A DNA stretch of 8,357 nucleotides from Bacillota bacterium (GTDB lineage: Bacteria; Bacillota; Clostridia; Peptostreptococcales; Acidaminobacteraceae): NCBI GenBank assembly GCA_023443345.1, contig JAEZUZ010000047.1, positions 1 to 8,357 of the forward strand, written 5' to 3'. The notes beneath the pieces are model-generated. The model did not search any database. It had not been told where the DNA came from and worked only from the letters and a program-made list of their open reading frames with translations. Positions 1 through 6,435 of this stretch are shown piece by piece. The position numbers were made by a program, and so were the translations under genes. Each line of letters opens with the position of its first letter. The first letter of the stretch is position 1.

Positions 1-121
1 ATATGGAACAACTATTATAATGGCAACCCACGATAAAAACATAGTAAATTCTTTTAAAAAGAGAGTTATCGTCCTTGAAGGGGGAAACATAGTACGTGAC
101 GAAATGGGAGGATATTCATGA
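1..121 (+). CDS. ftsE: Cell division ATP-binding protein FtsE, C-terminal end (partial)
   Basis: This is the last part of an ABC-type ATPase cut by the left window edge, read in the frame starting at base 2 and ending at the TGA at 119-121 (39 codons visible). The visible protein contains IIMATHD, the Walker B-distal strand and H-loop histidine of ABC ATPases, followed by a VLEGGNIV-DE tail typical of FtsE. FtsE dimerises on the cytoplasmic face of the membrane and couples ATP hydrolysis to the FtsX permease to control septal or lateral cell-wall hydrolysis. Its stop overlaps the ftsX start in an ATGA (118-121), so the two are translationally coupled. The Walker A and signature motifs lie outside the window. 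The assignment rests on this tail plus the adjoining ftsX and is very likely correct. Confidence 0.93.
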   Translation, partial: YGTTIIMATHDKNIVNSFKKRVIVLEGGNIVRDEMGGYS

Positions 122-1005
122 GAGGTATAATGCATGCACTTAAGGGTATCGTCTCTAACACACTTATGAGTATTGCATCTATATTTTCAATAGGGGCAAC
201 ACTTACAATACTTGGTATGGCACTTATGTTTGTAGTTAGTGCTAACGAGTTATCTGAGAGTATGTTAAAAAAAGTAGACGTAGTAACGATACAGGTAACA
301 GAAGATATTACAGCTAGAGAATCTAGTGAGATAAAGAGCAATCTTGAAAAAGTTCCAAACATAGTAGATGTCAAGTTCTTCTCAAAAGATGAAGTACTTG
401 CCAATTTTATTAAGACTATGGATGAATCAGATCGAGAACTATTTGAAGGTATAACAAATAGGATGCCAAATATCTTTGAGTTGAGAGTTGATGATGTAAA
501 TAACCTTCCAGTTGTCAAGGAAAAACTCACTCAACTTGACAAAGATAATCTATTTGCTAAAATTAAATTTGAACAAGATTTAAGTCAAAAACTCATAAGT
601 ATTTCTAGAATTGTAAGAAATGTTGCAATTTTAGTAATAATAGCTTTGTTGGTAATTACTTTCTTAATTGTCAATAATACTATAAGATCTGGTATAGTCT
701 CCAGAAGTAAAGAAATCTCAATAATGAGATATGTAGGGGCAACAAGGGGATATATCAGAAGACCATACATAGTTCAAGGGATAATATTTGGACTTATTGG
801 TGCTATGATAAGTATTTTAATTCTGTACTTAGGAACCACATTTGTAGTTAATATGGTACAGAAGGAAATTCTGCTTAGTGCAAATATAGATAAGACTCAG
901 ACATTATCTGTTCTTACAAATATAGGTGTGCTAAATATTATAATGGGCGTCGGTATTGGTCTAATTGGTAGTATAATGTCTTTAAGAAGATATCTAAAAG
1001 TGTAG
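118..1005 (+). CDS. ftsX: Cell division permease FtsX
   Basis: The 295-residue membrane partner of FtsE carries activation signals across the membrane to a peptidoglycan hydrolase. The topology is typical of FtsX: TM1 at about residues 18-41, a large extracellular domain at about 42-165, then TM2 (about 168-187), TM3 (about 217-244) and TM4 (about 266-288). The cytoplasmic stretch at about 195-215 (RSKEISIMRYVGAT, then IRRPY) is the conserved segment of the FtsX/MacB permease fold thought to contact the ATPase. The ATG at 118 is the first start in frame after a stop, and GGGAGGA lies 5 nt upstream inside the ftsE end. The N-terminal tail before TM1 is shorter than in many relatives. The next gene, a coiled-coil M23 hydrolase, is the expected target of its extracellular domain. 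Confidence 0.96.
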   Translation: MRGIMHALKGIVSNTLMSIASIFSIGATLTILGMALMFVVSANELSESMLKKVDVVTIQVTEDITARESSEIKSNLEKVPNIVDVKFFSKDEVLANFIKTMDESDRELFEGITNRMPNIFELRVDDVNNLPVVKEKLTQLDKDNLFAKIKFEQDLSQKLISISRIVRNVAILVIIALLVITFLIVNNTIRSGIVSRSKEISIMRYVGATRGYIRRPYIVQGIIFGLIGAMISILILYLGTTFVVNMVQKEILLSANIDKTQTLSVLTNIGVLNIIMGVGIGLIGSIMSLRRYLKV

Positions 1006-1014
1006 GGAGATTTT

Positions 1015-2229
1015 ATGAAAAAAAGCTTGATTTTGATTCTTTGCTTAGTCTTGCTACTTTCTCTTGTTCCAGTTTCTGGGGCTGAAAGTATTGATACTAA
1101 GAAAAATGAGGCTGAATCTTTAAAAGAAGAGTTAGACCAAATCAAAGAACAAAAAAAAGAGGTAGAAAAGCAAGAAGATGAAGTAAAGAGTGATCTTTAT
1201 TCAGTTATTGCTAAAAAGGAAAACCTAGAAGCACAAATAAGTAAGACTGAATCTGATATTGAAAAGACTAAAAAGGAAATAGTAATTATAGAGAAGGATT
1301 TAAAGGTAGCTACTGCAAGAATTGACAAGCAAAAAGAGGACTTTGGTCAAAGAGTTGCAGCTATGTATACCACTCAAAATGATGGATTTTTTGAAATAAT
1401 CCTTAAATCTACAAGTATTTCTGACTTTTTAAATAGACTAGACTATCAGAGAACTATAAACGAACAAGACCAAATGGCCTTGGAAGCTCTAAGAAAAGAA
1501 CACCAAAAGTTCAAATCTTTAGAACAAAAAGCAAAGGAAAAACATAAGTCTTTAGAACTTCTTAGCGAGCAACAGAAAGCTGACAAGGAAGAATTAGTTG
1601 CCGTTGAAAAGGAACTTGAAGCTAGAGCAGCAGAATTAGAAGCTGAAAAAGAAAGTATACAGGCTTCAATTGATCAAAAGGAAAATGATTTAGTTCAACT
1701 TGAAAGTCTAATTAGTTCATTAGAGCAAGAAGCTATTGAAAGAGCTAGAGCTCATGAAGAAGAACAAAGAAGACAGCAGGGATCTGATTCGGGAGATTCA
1801 AATACTTCTGTAGATCCTGGTAATGTTACAGTCTCAAACTCAGGTTGGGTTTGGCCTGTTCCAACTAGTCACTACATATCATCACCTTTTGGATATAGAG
1901 AAGAACCTATAGCAGGTCTAGGTACATTCCATAAAGGTATGGACATTGCAGATGATGTTGGAAATAACATTTTAGCTGTTCAGGGCGGAGTTGTAATATA
2001 TTCTGGTTGGATGGAAGGATATGGAAATACCGTAATGATCCAACACTCTAATGGTATTTCTACTCTGTATGGACACTGCTCAGCAATCTATGTTGCAGAA
2101 GGTCAATACGTAGAGCAGGGTTCTGTAATTGCTGCGATTGGCAATACAGGATGGTCAACAGGACCTCACCTTCACATTGGTTTCTTTGTCGATGGTGGAT
2201 GGGTAGATCCTGCATTATACTTATACTAA
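1015..2229 (+). CDS. Secreted coiled-coil M23 family peptidoglycan endopeptidase (FtsEX effector)
   Basis: A 404-residue exported cell-wall hydrolase. A signal peptide covers residues 1-23 (KK, hydrophobic core, SGA before the likely cut). Two long charged coiled coils follow (about 27-125 and 155-253), joined by a segment with ISDFLNRLDYQRTI (about 135-148) that resembles the hinge of PcsB and CwlO. A Ser/Gly/Asp linker (about 254-276) leads to a C-terminal M23 (LytM-like) domain at about 278-404. All M23 residues are present: zinc ligands H306 and D310 (HKGMD) and H387, and catalytic H354 (YGH) and H385 (HLH). It should therefore cleave peptide cross-bridges, unlike the inactive EnvC domain of E. 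coli. GGAGA directly after the ftsX stop serves the ATG at 1015. By analogy with PcsB, CwlO and EnvC, the coiled coil probably docks on the FtsX extracellular loop; that link is inferred from position and architecture. Confidence 0.93.
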   Translation: MKKSLILILCLVLLLSLVPVSGAESIDTKKNEAESLKEELDQIKEQKKEVEKQEDEVKSDLYSVIAKKENLEAQISKTESDIEKTKKEIVIIEKDLKVATARIDKQKEDFGQRVAAMYTTQNDGFFEIILKSTSISDFLNRLDYQRTINEQDQMALEALRKEHQKFKSLEQKAKEKHKSLELLSEQQKADKEELVAVEKELEARAAELEAEKESIQASIDQKENDLVQLESLISSLEQEAIERARAHEEEQRRQQGSDSGDSNTSVDPGNVTVSNSGWVWPVPTSHYISSPFGYREEPIAGLGTFHKGMDIADDVGNNILAVQGGVVIYSGWMEGYGNTVMIQHSNGISTLYGHCSAIYVAEGQYVEQGSVIAAIGNTGWSTGPHLHIGFFVDGGWVDPALYLY

Positions 2230-2236
2230 GGTAAAT

Positions 2237-3454
2237 ATGAAGTTTAATTTTAATAGATTAAAAAATACAGTCGCTGGAATTTTTATTACAATTCTAGCGA
2301 TTTTATTAGTTAGATTTATTGTTTTATCCTTTGATAGAAATGAATATACAGTTGAAGTGGATTCAAGTGAGTATCAGGAATTAAAGGAATTTAAGAATAA
2401 ATATGAAAAACTAGCTGAATTAGAAAAAATAATAAAAGATGAATATTATACAGAACTAAGTGATGTCGACTTTGAAAGTGCGATATATAAGGGACTGTTT
2501 AATGCTCTTGATGATCCTTATTCAGAATATATGACAGAGGAAGACTATAAGGAATTCTCTGAGGGAATCTCTGGAGAGTTTTCAGGTATTGGTGTTGTTA
2601 TAAATACAGATAGAAGTCAATCTGATAATTATCTCAAGATTGTCTCAATACTTGATGATACTCCAGCATTAGAAGCCGGAGTAAAGCCAGGAGACCTGAT
2701 ATATAAGATAGAAGGAGAGGACGCAAGAAGTCTAAGCGCTGACAAACTACTTTCTATGATAAGAGGAAAAGAAGGTACAAGCGTAAATATTACATTTTTA
2801 AGAGACGGAAAAGAAGTAACTTTTGATATTACAAGGAGAAAGATAACCAGTCCTTCTGTTGAATATCAGAAGATGGGAAATTCTGGATATATAAAGATAG
2901 TTGAATTTAGAGAGAACACAGCTAAGGAATTTAGAGATGCTCTAAGTGACTTAAAATCCCAAGGAATGAAGTCATTAATTATAGACTTGAGGAATAACCC
3001 TGGTGGATTACTAACTGTAGTAAATGATATTGCAGACCAGATATTAGATAGTGGAATAATAGAAATAATAGGAACACGTGGCATAAATACTGATACAACA
3101 GAAGCTACAAAATCAGAATACCTTGATAAAAATATTCCTATTGCTCTATTGGTTAACAGGAACTCTGCAAGCTCATCAGAAATTTTAACAGGAGCTCTTC
3201 AAGATAATGAAAGAGCAACAGTAATAGGTGAGACTACATTTGGTAAGGGAATTGTTCAGACAATACATCCACTAGGAGATGGGACTTATTATAAGCTAAC
3301 ATCAGCTTACTATCTCACACCAAGCGGAAAAGATATTCACAAAAAAGGGATAAAACCAGATATCGACTACGAGTGGATGAAGAAGAAGGGATTTGACCCT
3401 GAAGATACAAGCAGAGACGCTATTTTGGAGTTTGCTGTTGATTATTTAAAATAA
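2237..3454 (+). CDS. ctpA: S41 family carboxy-terminal processing peptidase (CtpA/CtpB type)
   Basis: A 405-residue serine protease that trims or degrades exported proteins from their C-termini. An N-terminal membrane anchor at about residues 12-32 places the rest outside the cell. A helical segment follows, then a PDZ domain at about 113-200 (FSGIGVVI ligand loop, later PALEAGVKPGDLI), which binds substrate tails, and the S41 core at about 205-375. The catalytic residues are visible with the family spacing: S312 in SASSSE, K337 in FGKG and Q341, matching the Ser-Lys-Gln triad of Bacillus CtpB. LRNNPGG (251-257) is the conserved oxyanion-region motif. The start lies 7 nt after the M23 stop with only a weak AGGT-like site, suggesting coupled translation. 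Placement behind ftsEX-M23 suggests that it processes or controls envelope hydrolases, but the substrate is unknown. The symbol is family-level only. Confidence 0.94.
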   Translation: MKFNFNRLKNTVAGIFITILAILLVRFIVLSFDRNEYTVEVDSSEYQELKEFKNKYEKLAELEKIIKDEYYTELSDVDFESAIYKGLFNALDDPYSEYMTEEDYKEFSEGISGEFSGIGVVINTDRSQSDNYLKIVSILDDTPALEAGVKPGDLIYKIEGEDARSLSADKLLSMIRGKEGTSVNITFLRDGKEVTFDITRRKITSPSVEYQKMGNSGYIKIVEFRENTAKEFRDALSDLKSQGMKSLIIDLRNNPGGLLTVVNDIADQILDSGIIEIIGTRGINTDTTEATKSEYLDKNIPIALLVNRNSASSSEILTGALQDNERATVIGETTFGKGIVQTIHPLGDGTYYKLTSAYYLTPSGKDIHKKGIKPDIDYEWMKKKGFDPEDTSRDAILEFAVDYLK

Positions 3455-3463
3455 GAAATAAAT

Positions 3464-3486
3464 AAGAGGGCTATAATAGCCCTCTT
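3464..3486 (+). terminator. Hairpin terminator after the ftsEX-M23-ctpA operon
   Basis: A perfect 10-bp stem (AAGAGGGCTA / TAGCCCTCTT) with a 3-nt TAA loop starts 9 nt after the protease stop codon. The GC-containing stem is stable, but the bases after it (GTGTTATAAT) are only partly T-rich. Termination may therefore be incomplete, with some read-through into the next gene. Confidence 0.7.
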
Positions 3487-3487
3487 G

Positions 3488-3496
3488 TGTTATAAT
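3488..3496 (+). promoter_or_regulatory. Candidate extended -10 promoter for the AI-2E-family gene
   Basis: TGTTATAAT is a perfect extended -10 element (TGn plus TATAAT). No good -35 hexamer exists because the terminator stem occupies that position. A start about 7 nt after the hexamer would fall at 3503-3504, on the A of the gene's ATG, which predicts a leaderless transcript. Confidence 0.5.
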
Positions 3497-3503
3497 AAAT
3501 TAT

Positions 3504-4642
3504 ATGAGAAGAATAAAGTATTTAGAATTTCTGCCACTTGTTGCTATAAGTATGATATTGTACATGCTTATAGCAAATTTATATATTCTTTCGTGGCTAT
3601 GGAGTATTGTAATACCAGTATTTTTTGGTTTTGCTCTAGCTTATTTAATAAATCCGTTAGTTAGTATCATATACAGAAAGACTCCTTTTAGTTGGGCTGT
3701 ATGTGTACTTGTTGGCTACCTGCTTATGTTTGCAGTCTTTGGTCTATTATTAGTTATAATAATCCCTACTCTTATTGATAATATAAGGGAGTTTACAACT
3801 AATGGTATACCAAGTTTAGTTGCAAATTTATCTAAATGGGCTACACAGATAGAGAATTTGTAAGGGAGAAAACGTCCTACGCAAATATATTAGATAGTAT
3901 AAATATATCCAGTATAGTGTCAAAAATATCTTCAATAAGTACAGAGTGGATAAAGGTACTATCTGGCAGCGTATTAAATATCACATCATGGATTATAAAA
4001 TTTATAATAGCACTTATAATAAGTATATATCTAGTATTGAGAAAAAAGAGATATACTCAGTTACTTCATAGATTTATAAAGCTATATCTAAAACCTAGAT
4101 ATCAGAGAGATTTATATAGAGTGCTCTATAAAGCAGACAGATATTTCAGCAAATTTTTAGTAGGTAAGATAATAGATTCAGCTATAATAGCTATAATTTG
4201 TTTCTTTGGTATGACACTTTTGAAGTTGCCATATGCAGTCATTATTTCTATAATTGTTGGAATTACAAATGTTATTCCATACTTTGGTCCATTTATTGGT
4301 GCTGTTCCAGGGGCAGTAATTATACTTCTTACAAGTCCAATCAAGGTAATTTGGTTTTTGATATTTATATTTTTATTACAGCAATTTGATGGATATATAT
4401 TGGGACCAAAGATACTTGGAGATAGTATAGGAGTTTCTCCTCTCTGGATTATTATAGGTGTTGTAGTTGGAGGTGGACTGATGGGGCCTCTTGGTATGAT
4501 TATCGGAGTTCCAATGTTTGCCCTTATAAACTCAGAAATTTCATATCACATGGATCAGAGAGAAAAGAGACTAGAAAATAGAATGGATGAAAATTTATTT
4601 TGTGAAGTAGAATATGATGAAGAAGAAAAAAGACTAGATTAA
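3504..4642 (+). pseudogene. AI-2E family transporter/permease, split by a -1 frameshift
   Basis: Two adjacent frames together encode one AI-2E (PerM/YtvI-like) polytopic membrane protein. The first part, 3504-3863 (119 codons), holds TM1-TM3 and ends at a premature TAA. The second part is open from 3836 to 4642 in the -1 frame and holds the remaining helices and the family motifs: PYFGPFIGAVPG, then FDGYILGPKILGDSIGVSP and the glycine-rich GVVVGGGLMGPLGMIIGVP. The switch must lie between 3836 and 3860, because frame 2 has a stop at 3833-3835 and frame 0 stops at 3861. One added base, for example in the TTT at 3857-3859, restores a continuous 379-residue protein, normal for the family. The inner ATG at 3836 has no ribosome binding site, so two natural genes are unlikely. 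The 3504 ATG also lacks a Shine-Dalgarno sequence. Members export small molecules or ions (AI-2, Na+/H+ exchange in some); the substrate here is unknown. The break may be a true mutation or a sequencing error. Confidence 0.85.
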
Positions 4643-4656
4643 ACCTAGTCTTTTTT
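4626..4656. terminator. Bidirectional terminator between the AI-2E gene and cutC
   Basis: The stem GACTAG / CTAGTC (4632-4637 with 4645-4650) has a 7-nt loop and is extended by six A:T pairs (4626-4631 with 4651-4656). Each strand therefore shows a hairpin followed by a run of T. It overlaps both stop codons: TAA at 4640-4642 on the plus strand and TAG read from 4647-4645 on the minus strand. One element can stop both convergent genes. Confidence 0.8.
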
Positions 4657-5313
4657 AATTGCTTCTAGTATCTTTTCCATTCTCTTTGGATCAATATCTT
4701 CTTCTAAATCTGAATCCTTTAGAGCATATGTTCCTATGTGAATATCTACATCGTTAAGTTCATCTAGGAATAATCTTGCATTAGCTGCTGTAATAGATTT
4801 TCCAACAACAATCTTTAATGTTGCAATTTTCTTCATTTCCTTTAATACAGCAAGTCTATTTTCGCTAGTTCCACCGCTAGTTAGGACATGTGTGATTCTT
4901 GGGTTTTGTTGAATGATCTTAAGAGCCTCTACAGGATCTCTTGAAGAGTCTATTGCTCTGTGAAATACCATATCTAAATTTGTTGATCCTAGTACATACT
5001 CAACAGCTGACATATCTGGCATTCCGTTGTCATCTAGTGCTCCAAATACAACTCTTTTAACTCCTAACTTCTCAAACATTATTGCATCTTCTTTCATAGT
5101 TAGAAGATCTTCTGCATTGTACTTAAATCCGTGGTTGTGAGTTCTTAGCATAACTACAATTGGAATATTTACATGTTTAAGAACTTCTTTTACAAGGCCA
5201 TAGCTTGGAGTAAGTCCTCCAAGATGTAGAGCACTGACTAATTCAATTCTCTCTCCACCATATTTTTCGATATCAATACATTGTTTAAGTGAACTTCCAA
5301 TAATTTCTAACAT
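4645..5313 (-). CDS. cutC: CutC family protein (so-called copper homeostasis protein)
   Basis: A 222-residue cytoplasmic TIM-barrel protein of the CutC family. Visible hallmarks are the N-terminal MLEI, GGERIEL and LGGLTPSYG segment (about residues 1-39), the VVMLRTHNHGFKY strand (about 53-65), VVFGALDDNG-DM (about 88-99), FHRAID (about 117-122) and LTSGG (about 143-147). The length is slightly below the about 250 residues of the E. coli protein. The start ATG at 5313 has AGGAGAA (5318-5324) in good position. The family's biochemical activity is unsettled. In E. coli the copper phenotype of cutC has been traced to the MicL small RNA at the 3' end of the gene rather than to the protein. Here the cysteines found in E. 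coli near the N-terminus (LEICC and RVELC) are replaced (LEIIG and RIELV), so copper binding is doubtful. It is transcribed divergently from the DUF1836 regulator. Confidence 0.93.
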   Translation of the reverse strand: MLEIIGSSLKQCIDIEKYGGERIELVSALHLGGLTPSYGLVKEVLKHVNIPIVVMLRTHNHGFKYNAEDLLTMKEDAIMFEKLGVKRVVFGALDDNGMPDMSAVEYVLGSTNLDMVFHRAIDSSRDPVEALKIIQQNPRITHVLTSGGTSENRLAVLKEMKKIATLKIVVGKSITAANARLFLDELNDVDIHIGTYALKDSDLEEDIDPKRMEKILEAIKKD

Positions 5314-5335
5314 AATTTTCTCCTATTCCCTTATG

Positions 5336-5344
5336 ATTATAACA
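5336..5344 (-). promoter_or_regulatory. Promoter of cutC (extended -10)
   Basis: Read on the minus strand this is TGTTATAAT, a perfect extended -10. A weak -35 (TTTACT, 5358-5363) lies 16 bp upstream of the hexamer. The predicted start near 5329 gives a short leader of about 16 nt containing the ribosome binding site at 5318-5324. Confidence 0.65.
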
Positions 5345-5389
5345 AAATTTAGATAATAGTAAATAATAGTTTTAATAATAAAATATCTG

Positions 5390-5398
5390 TGGTATAAT
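5390..5398 (+). promoter_or_regulatory. Promoter of the DUF1836-hemolysin III unit (extended -10)
   Basis: TGGTATAAT is a perfect extended -10 in the divergent intergenic region. No strong -35 is visible at 17 bp (T-rich sequence near 5368-5375). The predicted start is about 5405, inside the inverted repeat that begins one base after the -10 hexamer. Confidence 0.65.
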
Positions 5399-5419
5399 AT
5401 CTAGTATAAAATACTAGAT
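5399..5419. promoter_or_regulatory. Perfect 9-bp inverted repeat, candidate operator over the transcription start
   Basis: The arms ATCTAGTAT (5399-5407) and ATACTAGAT (5411-5419) are exact reverse complements around AAA. The repeat starts immediately after the -10 and ends just before the ribosome binding site (AGGAGGTG, 5421-5428). If transcription starts near 5405, most of the left arm is not transcribed, so a DNA operator fits better than an RNA hairpin. A repressor bound here would block the promoter. The DNA-binding protein encoded directly downstream is the obvious candidate for autoregulation; this is inference. Confidence 0.6.
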
Positions 5420-5438
5420 GAGGAGGTGTTCAAACTTT

Positions 5439-5825
5439 ATGTTATTAGATAATATACCTAATTTTGGTTTGTATTCTGATCAGGTAATTGAATTTGTCGA
5501 AGATCTACTTGGTAAAAGAAGAAAGCTTACATCATCGATGATAAATAACTATGTAAAAATGCAGCTTATGCCAAGACCTACAAAGAAGAAATATTACAAC
5601 GAGCACATCAGAAGGCTCATAATAATAACTCTGCTTAAGTCTGTTTACTCTTTAGATGAAATAAAGATTATTTTTAAAAATGGATTGAATGAAGACAATC
5701 TGTTTAGGATATTTGAAAGTTTAGAGTTTGATGATTCACTTGAATCACACATAGTTAAGAGTTTAATTAGCAAGGATGAAGTTCTAGATAGGATGGTACT
5801 AGATGACTCAGACAAAAAGAGCTGA
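5439..5825 (+). CDS. DUF1836 family winged-helix regulator (MerR-like)
   Basis: A 128-residue cytoplasmic protein of the DUF1836 family, which has a MerR-like helix-turn-helix and is presumed to be a transcription regulator. The signature is clear: LYSDQVIEFVEDLL (about 11-24), then LTSSMINNYVKMQLMPRPTK with KKYYNEHIRRLIIITLLK (about 30-67), followed by a helical C-terminus. An in-frame ATG at 5418 is a poor start: it lies in the inverted repeat, and its next codons (AGG AGG) are the ribosome binding site itself. The ATG at 5439 sits 10 nt after AGGAGGTG (5421-5428) and gives an N-terminus that fits the family. It overlaps the downstream hemolysin III-like gene by 23 nt, so the two are co-expressed. 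It probably represses its own promoter through the 5399-5419 palindrome. The effector and other targets are unknown. Confidence 0.88.
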   Translation: MLLDNIPNFGLYSDQVIEFVEDLLGKRRKLTSSMINNYVKMQLMPRPTKKKYYNEHIRRLIIITLLKSVYSLDEIKIIFKNGLNEDNLFRIFESLEFDDSLESHIVKSLISKDEVLDRMVLDDSDKKS

Positions 5826-6435
5826 AAGTTTAAATATACTTACACATCTAATTGGGGTGTTCATAGGAATATATGTATTTAAAATTTTAGATAGTTACTC
5901 TCATAGTATTTATGAAGTTGTGGGAAGTAAGATATATGCACTTGGATTTATACTTATGTTCTTATCAAGTTCAATATATCATGCATCATTTAATAAAAGT
6001 CTAAAGAAAGTTACACGACTATTTGATCATGTTTCAATCTTTGTATTTATCGCATGTTCATATACTGTTGTCAGTTTAAAAATCCTATCGGGTTGGAGAA
6101 TGATTTTACTACTTAGCATAGTGTGGACTATAGCAGGCTTTGGGCTTTTATTTAAGATAATTACATTTGGCAAGTACGATAAAACGAAGCTTTTTTCAGT
6201 AATAATATATCTAATAATGGGTTGGGTCTGTATATTTTTTATAAGGCCGCTTATTGCTTTAGCTACTCCCAAGTTCTTTATCTGGCTGTTATTAGGTGGA
6301 ATATTCTATTCAGTTGGAACGATATTTTATCAAAAGAAATATAGAGAGTTTAGCCATGTAATTTGGCATATATTTGTACTTCTGGGTGCAATTTCACAAT
6401 TTATAGCAATACTTACTCTATTAAAAGAAGGATAA
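5803..6435 (+). CDS. Hemolysin III / PAQR family membrane protein
   Basis: A 210-residue, seven-helix integral membrane protein of the hemolysin III (YqfA/TrhA, PAQR-like) family. The family's metal-site residues are in place: S56-x3-H60 (SSSIYH), D75 (FDHVSIF) and H185-x3-H189 (SHVIWHIF), together with the N-terminal RAESLNILTH segment. PAQR proteins are thought to be metal-dependent membrane hydrolases, and bacterial members have been tied to membrane lipid or energy balance; the hemolysin name reflects an early observation in Bacillus cereus and need not mean toxicity. The ATG at 5803 lies inside the end of the DUF1836 gene and follows AGGATGG (5790-5796) by 6 nt. No separate promoter is seen. 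The size matches the family. Confidence 0.92.
   Translation: MTQTKRAESLNILTHLIGVFIGIYVFKILDSYSHSIYEVVGSKIYALGFILMFLSSSIYHASFNKSLKKVTRLFDHVSIFVFIACSYTVVSLKILSGWRMILLLSIVWTIAGFGLLFKIITFGKYDKTKLFSVIIYLIMGWVCIFFIRPLIALATPKFFIWLLLGGIFYSVGTIFYQKKYREFSHVIWHIFVLLGAISQFIAILTLLKEG

Noticed and set aside
66..530. 154-codon minus-strand open frame opposite ftsX
   Set aside because: It lies wholly within ftsX coding sequence on the other strand, has a Ser/Leu/Ile-rich composition typical of an antisense shadow and no recognisable domain.
3851..3863. Programmed -1 ribosomal frameshift at GAATTTG
   Set aside because: The zero-frame codons are GAG AAT TTG; this is not an X-XXY-YYZ heptamer and no clear downstream pseudoknot is visible.
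4198..4389. Short plus-strand open frame inside the AI-2E gene
   Set aside because: Out of frame with conserved family motifs; rich in Tyr, Cys and Trp, typical of a shadow frame.
3836..4642. Second, independent AI-2E gene starting at 3836
   Set aside because: No ribosome binding site, starts in the middle of the protein family, and continues the first part after a one-base correction.
5418..5438. Upstream ATG as start of the DUF1836 gene
   Set aside because: It lies in the inverted repeat, has no ribosome binding site of its own, and its second and third codons are the AGGAGG that serves the ATG at 5439.
5314..5438. Riboswitch or small RNA in the divergent intergenic region
   Set aside because: Only 125 nt holding two promoters, the palindrome and two ribosome binding sites; the predicted leaders of about 16 and 34 nt are too short for a riboswitch.
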